Shown here in pieces: positions 5,689-9,310 of a DNA stretch of 9,310 nucleotides. How positions within the stretch are numbered: the stretch's first letter is position 1; each line of letters begins with the position of its first letter. Both the position numbers and the translations under genes were made by a program. The DNA comes from Promethearchaeota archaeon (GTDB lineage: Archaea; Asgardarchaeota; Lokiarchaeia; Sigyniarchaeales; SOKP01), in NCBI GenBank assembly GCA_004524385.1, contig SDNM01000042.1:1-9310 (forward strand), in the 5' to 3' direction. Under the pieces are notes generated by a model. The model saw nothing but the letters and a program-made list of their open reading frames with translations. It was not told where the DNA came from and did not search any database.

Positions 5689-6474
5689 CTAACTATGATT
5701 CACAAAATTTAAAAAAGCCTTAACGACCATATGAAATCTGGGATCAGGAACAACAGTCAGATGGTCTCTACCTTGAATCTGAAAATGACATGCTCCAGGA
5801 ACTAATTTTGCGATTAAAGCTTTATCTCCAGGTAAAAAATCTTCAGAACCCACCACCGTTAAGAGAGGAATTGAAATTTTTCGAAGGATTTTTTTAATCC
5901 GTCCGCTAGTTGTAAACATATCTTCTGGTTGATGGACATAACTACCCATGACAGCTGCCAATGCATTCAAATTAGCACCTGTCGATTCAGCAAATTTTCG
6001 AAATTCTCGACCAATAAGATCTTTGACTTGATCAAGACTTTCTGCCTTAAGAGCATCAATTACAGATTTGTATCTAACCGTTGTGTGTTTATTACTAGGA
6101 GGTATTACAAATCCTCCCAGAATTGCACAATTAATACGGTTAGGTTCCCGAATTAGCAAATTCAATGTAATTCGAGAGCCCATAGAATAGCCAAAGAGAT
6201 TAGCTTTTTGGATGGATAAATGATCCATTAATTTTATAACATCTTCCCCCATTTTTAAACCGTATTGAGCAGGATCTGTAGGTTTATCGCTTTTTCCGTG
6301 ACCTCGACAATCCATCAGAATCAATCGATTCTCATCCTTGAGAGTCTTTATCCAATTTGATATTTTCCAATTCATTTCAATATTCGCTGCAAATCCATGA
6401 ATCATTAACAAATCTGGACCTGTTCCTTCAATTTCATAATAAATTTTAACTCCCTCATTATCAAAATATGGCAT
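5689..6474 (-). CDS. Alpha/beta-fold hydrolase
   Basis: A 261-residue single-domain hydrolase, the normal size for the esterase/lactonase-like branch of the fold. Visible elements are the oxyanion motif HGF (residues 26-28), the DCRGHGKSD loop (55-63) typical of haloperoxidase and enol-lactonase relatives, the nucleophile elbow GYSMG with Ser97, the acid Asp212 in GSEDFLPGD, and His238 in GRDHL. The catalytic triad is therefore complete. Substrate cannot be deduced; carboxyl-ester or lactone hydrolysis is most likely. There is no signal peptide, so it should act in the cytoplasm. The ATG at 6474 is preceded by AGCGGATAATC, a weak Shine-Dalgarno match. It is the first gene of a leftward pair with the acyl-CoA ligase, which could activate the acid it releases. 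It is divergent from the Rag-like GTPase gene. Confidence 0.9.
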   Translation of the reverse strand: MPYFDNEGVKIYYEIEGTGPDLLMIHGFAANIEMNWKISNWIKTLKDENRLILMDCRGHGKSDKPTDPAQYGLKMGEDVIKLMDHLSIQKANLFGYSMGSRITLNLLIREPNRINCAILGGFVIPPSNKHTTVRYKSVIDALKAESLDQVKDLIGREFRKFAESTGANLNALAAVMGSYVHQPEDMFTTSGRIKKILRKISIPLLTVVGSEDFLPGDKALIAKLVPGACHFQIQGRDHLTVVPDPRFHMVVKAFLNFVNHS

Positions 6475-6657
6475 GATTATCCGCTTCTATTTTATTTTAC
6501 TATTAAATAATTAATGAGATAAAATCATATAATAAATTTATTAAGACTTAAGAAAAAAACGAATGTAATGGGGACTCTATTTGGTTTTTAGTAATATCAA
6601 ATTTGTATTAAAAATAAATGAATGCAAAATGCTATTAATGATCATTTTTATATGCGG

Positions 6658-6670
6658 AATATATATATTA
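6658..6670 (+). promoter_or_regulatory. TATA-like promoter of the Rag-like GTPase
   Basis: AATATATATATTA preceded by GCGG resembles a TATA box with an adjacent purine-containing recognition element. Initiation about 25 bases on, near 6690, would give a leader of about 19 bases that still includes the ribosome binding site at 6697-6703. Confidence 0.4.
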
Positions 6671-6696
6671 ATTAATAATATTATTTATCGAATAAT

Positions 6697-6703
6697 GGGT
6701 GGT
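6697..6703 (+). promoter_or_regulatory. Shine-Dalgarno site that decides a TTG start
   Basis: GGGTGGT contains the GGTG core recognised by archaeal ribosomes and ends 5 bases before the TTG at 6709. No ATG or GTG lies in frame between the upstream stop (6676-6678) and the P-loop, so this site supports TTG as the true start. The nearby ATG at 6695 is in another frame. Confidence 0.6.
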
Positions 6704-6708
6704 TTTTT

Positions 6709-7641
6709 TTGGAATTTCTTAAAAAAGAGGGATCAGAGAGGAAAAAAATACTTTTTACGGGATTGGATTATGCAGGAAAATCCTCAATTATATTATCGTT
6801 TAGAAGAGAAATAGAAAAAATTGCCGTAGCTAAGCCTACATTGGGTGCAGAGAGAAGAAATTTTGAATTTATGGGAAAAGAAATTAGTGAATGGGATTTA
6901 GGAGGGCAAGAATATTACCGTATTTCCTATTTAAAAAATCCATCCAGATACTTTGACAAAACTGAAATTGCGATTTATGTTATTGATATTCAGAATCCTG
7001 ATCGATTCTCAGAGGCTCTTTCTTACTTAAGTGATGTTGTTAAACAATTTAAAAAACTTAAGATTGAACCTCCAATTTATGTGTGGTTCCACAAAGTGGA
7101 TCCGGATATTTACAAACATCCAGATGCGCAATTAGTAAAAGCTGCGACGAATTTAAAAAATAAGATTGAAAAAGAGATTAAGTATAAAAAAATCAATTAT
7201 TTCAAAACAACAATATTTGATTTATCTACAATAATTAATGCGATGTCTAAAATTTTTCAGACCTTATTCACAAAAGCAGAGTTTGTTGATCAAGCTGCAG
7301 AAGAATTCGCAAAAAAATTTAATGCCGAAGCAGTAGAGCTAATAGATGATAATAGTTTGATCATTGGATCCTATTATAAAAATTCAGAAGTTGAAGATAT
7401 ATTAAAAGAATCTACACCTTATTTCCTGACTTTAAACGATAGACTAGATAATGCACAAGTAAAAGATGATAATCCTGAAGATGTTATGATGGTCCGTAGA
7501 TTAGGGAAAAACTTTATATTCAAACGATTTATAATTGAAAATTCTCCGCCATATTATCTTTTAATGATTAAAGATGACCCTACCTTTAGTAGAGAAGAAC
7601 TTGATGTATTTATTAATTTATTAAATGAAATTCTATTCTAA
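6709..7641 (+). CDS. Rag/Gtr-like GTPase with C-terminal roadblock-like domain
   Basis: A 310-residue protein: an Arf/Rag-type G domain (about 11-185) plus a C-terminal alpha/beta domain (about 186-310). G motifs are GLDYAGKS at 18-25 (Arf-like), switch I PTLG at 43-46, WDLGGQE at 62-68, HKVD at 128-131, and TTIFD at 167-171. The HKVD and TTIFD forms match Rag/Gtr proteins (HKMD, TSIWD), as does the IYVIDIQN strand. The region after 190 also follows the Rag pattern: a helix, then strands around AVELIDDNSLIIGSYY and FIFKRFIIE, then a final helix. In eukaryotes such domains pair Rag subunits and bind Ragulator in amino-acid sensing. It could dimerise or dock onto a roadblock partner; the next gene, 162 bases on, encodes one. 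The start is TTG with a good Shine-Dalgarno site. No lipidation motif is seen. Family assignment is from motif comparison by eye. Confidence 0.85.
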   Translation: MEFLKKEGSERKKILFTGLDYAGKSSIILSFRREIEKIAVAKPTLGAERRNFEFMGKEISEWDLGGQEYYRISYLKNPSRYFDKTEIAIYVIDIQNPDRFSEALSYLSDVVKQFKKLKIEPPIYVWFHKVDPDIYKHPDAQLVKAATNLKNKIEKEIKYKKINYFKTTIFDLSTIINAMSKIFQTLFTKAEFVDQAAEEFAKKFNAEAVELIDDNSLIIGSYYKNSEVEDILKESTPYFLTLNDRLDNAQVKDDNPEDVMMVRRLGKNFIFKRFIIENSPPYYLLMIKDDPTFSREELDVFINLLNEILF

Positions 7642-7683
7642 TAAAGATTTTATCAAGACCACTCAAGAAATCACCCTCATCTA

Positions 7684-7697
7684 TTATTTATTTTTTC
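7684..7697 (+). terminator. Possible T-rich terminator after the Rag-like gene
   Basis: A pyrimidine-rich stretch (TATTTATTTTTTCC) lies about 45 bases after the stop codon and could terminate transcription. If it is leaky, the downstream longin-roadblock gene could be co-transcribed. Weak evidence. Confidence 0.25.
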
Positions 7698-7747
7698 CTC
7701 CTAATCAACAGTTCTTAATAACTCGGAAAAAAATTTTTAGGAAAATT

Positions 7748-7797
7748 ATATGAAATATTAAAAACTAAATTTTAATACGAATTGGGTATCTATGTGA
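7748..7797 (+). promoter_or_regulatory. Possible promoter and ribosome binding site of the longin-roadblock gene
   Basis: A TATA-like TATGAAATATTA (about 7749-7760) would place initiation near 7783. A GTGA at 7794-7797, 6 bases before the ATG at 7804, could serve as a minimal Shine-Dalgarno site. A second TATA-like element (AAATTTTAATA, 7767-7776) would instead give an almost leaderless transcript. Both are weak in this AT-rich gap. Confidence 0.28.
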
Positions 7798-7803
7798 AAT
7801 TAT

Positions 7804-8685
7804 ATGAAAATGGCTATAAAAAAAAAGGAAAAATCATTAACAGCTCAATATTCTTCTCAAGTTCACTCTTTTTTTATCCTTTTAAATACAGGTATTTGTA
7901 TATATAGTAGAGATTTTACAAAAAGATTAAAGAAGGTTGATACATATTTACTTTCTGCTTTACTCTCAGCTTTATTTTCTTTTTCCAAAGAAATTACCTC
8001 AAAACAATTAGATGTTATTGAAATGTTTGATTTAAAGCTAGCCTTTAAAAGAAAGAGTAAATTCATCTTCGTTATTATTTCAGACGAAACTGTAAGCCAA
8101 ATATTTTTATTAGATTGTTTGGAAAGAATATCTTCTCATTTTCTGTATTTTTACGAGAAATTGGGCTCTTCACGAGACTACGAGGTTATTAAAGATAAAA
8201 AAGTAGATCTAATCGTAGATTCAATCGCTAAGGGCCTCATAGATCCTCTATTTTATCGGTCTCCCCAAAAAATTAAAAATTATTTTAAAAATTTAATCAT
8301 GGATAATGAGATTATAGGAGCAGCCATGTTATCCATAACAGGAAGAATATATTACTCCTCTTTGCCCAAAAAAATATTAATCAATTCTCTAAAAGAATTA
8401 GAAAATATTTCTAAAGAAGTATTAAATGAAGTTTATGAAGTTTATGAAGTTTTAGAAAAGCGAAGATCCGTAAAAACTATAAGAGAGATAATTAAACGGG
8501 GGTATCCTAAAGTTTCGATATCCGTTTTAAAGAATGGACAGAAAATATTCTCGAAACAAGTTTCTCATAAAAAACTTTTGAGTAGAAATTACATCATCAT
8601 AATTTTATACGATTCAAAAGTTAAGTTAGGAATCGCAGAACTAAGCCTAATGAAAATAGCCAAAAATATTAAAAAGCTCTTATAA
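7804..8685 (+). CDS. Longin-like plus roadblock-like protein, candidate GTPase regulator
   Basis: A 293-residue, Lys/Ile/Leu-rich soluble protein. Residues about 20-120 resemble a longin-type domain as found in Asgard proteins and the Mon1/Fuzzy family: SFFILLNTGICIYSRDF, then a helix (YLLSALLSALFSFSKEI), a strand pair ending KFIFVIISDE, and a long helix. After a linker, residues about 167-293 resemble a roadblock/LC7 domain: NEIIGAAMLSITGRIYYSSLP, a helix, then strands around YPKVSISVLKNG and YIIIILYD, and a C-terminal helix. Such domains form platforms, activators or exchange factors for small GTPases in eukaryotes, and the upstream neighbour is a Rag-like GTPase. No membrane segment is convincing. 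A 9-base triplication inside the gene encodes EVYEVYEVL. ATG codons at 7804 and 7810 are both possible starts. Domain calls are from pattern only; a GTPase partner role is inferred. Confidence 0.72.
   Translation: MKMAIKKKEKSLTAQYSSQVHSFFILLNTGICIYSRDFTKRLKKVDTYLLSALLSALFSFSKEITSKQLDVIEMFDLKLAFKRKSKFIFVIISDETVSQIFLLDCLERISSHFLYFYEKLGSSRDYEVIKDKKVDLIVDSIAKGLIDPLFYRSPQKIKNYFKNLIMDNEIIGAAMLSITGRIYYSSLPKKILINSLKELENISKEVLNEVYEVYEVLEKRRSVKTIREIIKRGYPKVSISVLKNGQKIFSKQVSHKKLLSRNYIIIILYDSKVKLGIAELSLMKIAKNIKKLL
8428..8454 (+). repeat. Short 9-base tandem repeat inside a coding region
   Basis: GAAGTTTAT occurs at 8428-8436 and 8437-8445, followed by the near copy GAAGTTTTA at 8446-8454. The period keeps the frame and encodes Glu-Val-Tyr, Glu-Val-Tyr, Glu-Val-Leu in a helical linker of the roadblock-like domain. 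It probably arose by slippage. Confidence 0.8.
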
Positions 8686-8708
8686 TCCTAAACCCTCTAT
8701 TAAGAAAT

Positions 8709-8757
8709 GTTTTTAAATTCCAGAATCATTTATTTTATATAATTTTATAGGATGTGA
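8709..8757 (+). promoter_or_regulatory. Promoter and ribosome binding site of the transporter gene
   Basis: A TATA-like TTTTTAAAT (8710-8718) would place initiation near 8740. GGATGTGA at 8750-8757 contains a GTGA core 8 bases before the ATG at 8766 and favours that start over the out-of-frame ATG at 8761, which hits a stop after 12 codons. A second AT box (TATTTTATAT, 8731-8740) would start transcription too late to include the binding site. Confidence 0.45.
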
Positions 8758-8765
8758 AAAATGTT

Positions 8766-9310
8766 ATGGGTTGGGAAGAAGGACCGCCAGGAAAGCTGAG
8801 CAATAAAAATCTATGGGGGTATGCTTTAGGATCTGTTCCAACAGTTATATTGGGTTTCGTATTTGGCTTAAAATATGTTCAATTCTTTTACGATGATTTG
8901 CGGTTACTTCCAATATATTTTATAATTGGTCAAGTAATTTACATGACAATTAACGCTATAAACGATCCATTATCTGGGCAACTTTCGGATCGCACGAATA
9001 GCGAAAAATGGGGTTCTAGAAGAATTATTTATATAAAATACGGCGGACCTATATGGGCATTGACCTTCCTATTAGTATGGTTTCCATGGAGCTTCGATAA
9101 TCAATTCATAATATTCCTTCATTATGTTATTAGTATTTGTCTCTTTGACACGCTTTTAACCCTTGTTGTTCTTGTGTGGCTTGCGACGCTTCCAGAAATG
9201 ACACCAGATTTGGACCAACGGAATAAGGCGCATTTCATCTCTATCGTCTTAGGTACCATAGCTTTCGTAGTAGCATTTATTATTCTTTTTCCCATGAGTC
9301 CAAGTTCCCA
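8766..9310 (+). CDS. GPH-type MFS sugar/cation symporter (3' part missing)
   Basis: The first 181 residues of an integral membrane transporter cut by the window edge. They contain about five hydrophobic segments (near residues 16-41, 47-66, 92-108, 113-143 and 155-175). Between the second and third is NDPLSGQLSDRT (66-77), followed by KWGSRR (81-86). This is the loop signature of the glycoside-pentoside-hexuronide:cation symporter branch of the major facilitator superfamily (MelB-like). The LPEMTPDLDQR segment (142-152) after the fourth helix also fits that family. It would sit in the cytoplasmic membrane and couple solute uptake to Na+ or H+. The substrate cannot be told. Full members have about 450 residues and 12 helices, so more than half lies outside. 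No neighbouring gene in the window points to its cargo. Confidence 0.87.
   Translation, partial: MGWEEGPPGKLSNKNLWGYALGSVPTVILGFVFGLKYVQFFYDDLRLLPIYFIIGQVIYMTINAINDPLSGQLSDRTNSEKWGSRRIIYIKYGGPIWALTFLLVWFPWSFDNQFIIFLHYVISICLFDTLLTLVVLVWLATLPEMTPDLDQRNKAHFISIVLGTIAFVVAFIILFPMSPSS

Noticed and set aside
5929..6156. Plus-strand frame opposite the alpha/beta hydrolase
   Set aside because: Antisense to a gene with an intact catalytic triad; no features of its own.
6695..6760. A frameshift splitting the Rag-like gene
   Set aside because: The TTG start with a well-placed GGGTGGT site explains the N-terminus and the G domain is complete from residue 11. I keep a homopolymer error only as a minor possibility.
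6581..6814. Plus-strand frame of 77 codons with a hydrophobic segment
   Set aside because: It starts with TTG without a binding site, its 3' half overlaps the Rag-like gene in another frame, and its hydrophobic stretch comes from ATA/ATT-rich promoter DNA.
7863..8066. Leftward frame inside the longin-roadblock gene
   Set aside because: Antisense shadow with repetitive Lys/Glu/Ser composition and no start signals.

Overview
The window looks like chromosomal DNA of an Asgard archaeon, probably of the Lokiarchaeia type. The DNA is very AT-rich and has archaeal TATA-like promoters. Start codons have either GGTG/GGAG-type Shine-Dalgarno sequences or no leader. In 9.3 kb there are three small GTPases of different eukaryote-like kinds plus a protein that looks like a longin-roadblock fusion, a density typical of Asgard genomes. 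The lineage is inferred from gene content; there is no rRNA gene to confirm it.

Layout, left to right. Positions 1-455 hold no clear gene, except perhaps the start of a leftward leaderless gene at the edge. A Ras/Rab-type GTPase (456-992, +) faces, tail to tail, a tiny gene not obvious from ORF length alone (1075-1203, -). That gene encodes a 42-residue peptide with nine cysteines, built from three CKCGDSC units 11 residues apart. After a 325-bp divergent promoter region comes a radical SAM/SPASM enzyme with an N-terminal PqqD-like recognition domain (1529-2863, +), then an 81-residue three-cysteine protein (2890-3135, +). A second Rab-like GTPase with altered switch II and G4 motifs (3138-3668, -) ends 2 bp from that gene.

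Next is a leftward pair: an alpha/beta hydrolase (5689-6474, -) followed by an AMP-forming acyl-CoA ligase (3902-5596, -). They may release a carboxylic acid and activate it to its CoA thioester. Divergent from them are a Rag/Gtr-like GTPase with a C-terminal roadblock-like domain (6709-7641, +) and the longin-roadblock-like protein (7804-8685, +), a plausible GTPase/regulator pair. The window ends inside a GPH-type MFS transporter (8766 to the edge, +).

The strongest candidate for an undescribed system is at 1075-3135: a repetitive Cys-rich peptide beside a radical SAM-SPASM enzyme of the architecture that makes thioether-bridged peptides (ranthipeptides, sactipeptides). Each peptide unit contains a C-x3-D motif, the spacing known to be cross-linked in the ranthipeptide freyrasin. 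The main rival reading is a metallothionein-like peptide that happens to lie next to an unrelated enzyme. The second candidate is the Rag-like GTPase with its longin-roadblock neighbour.
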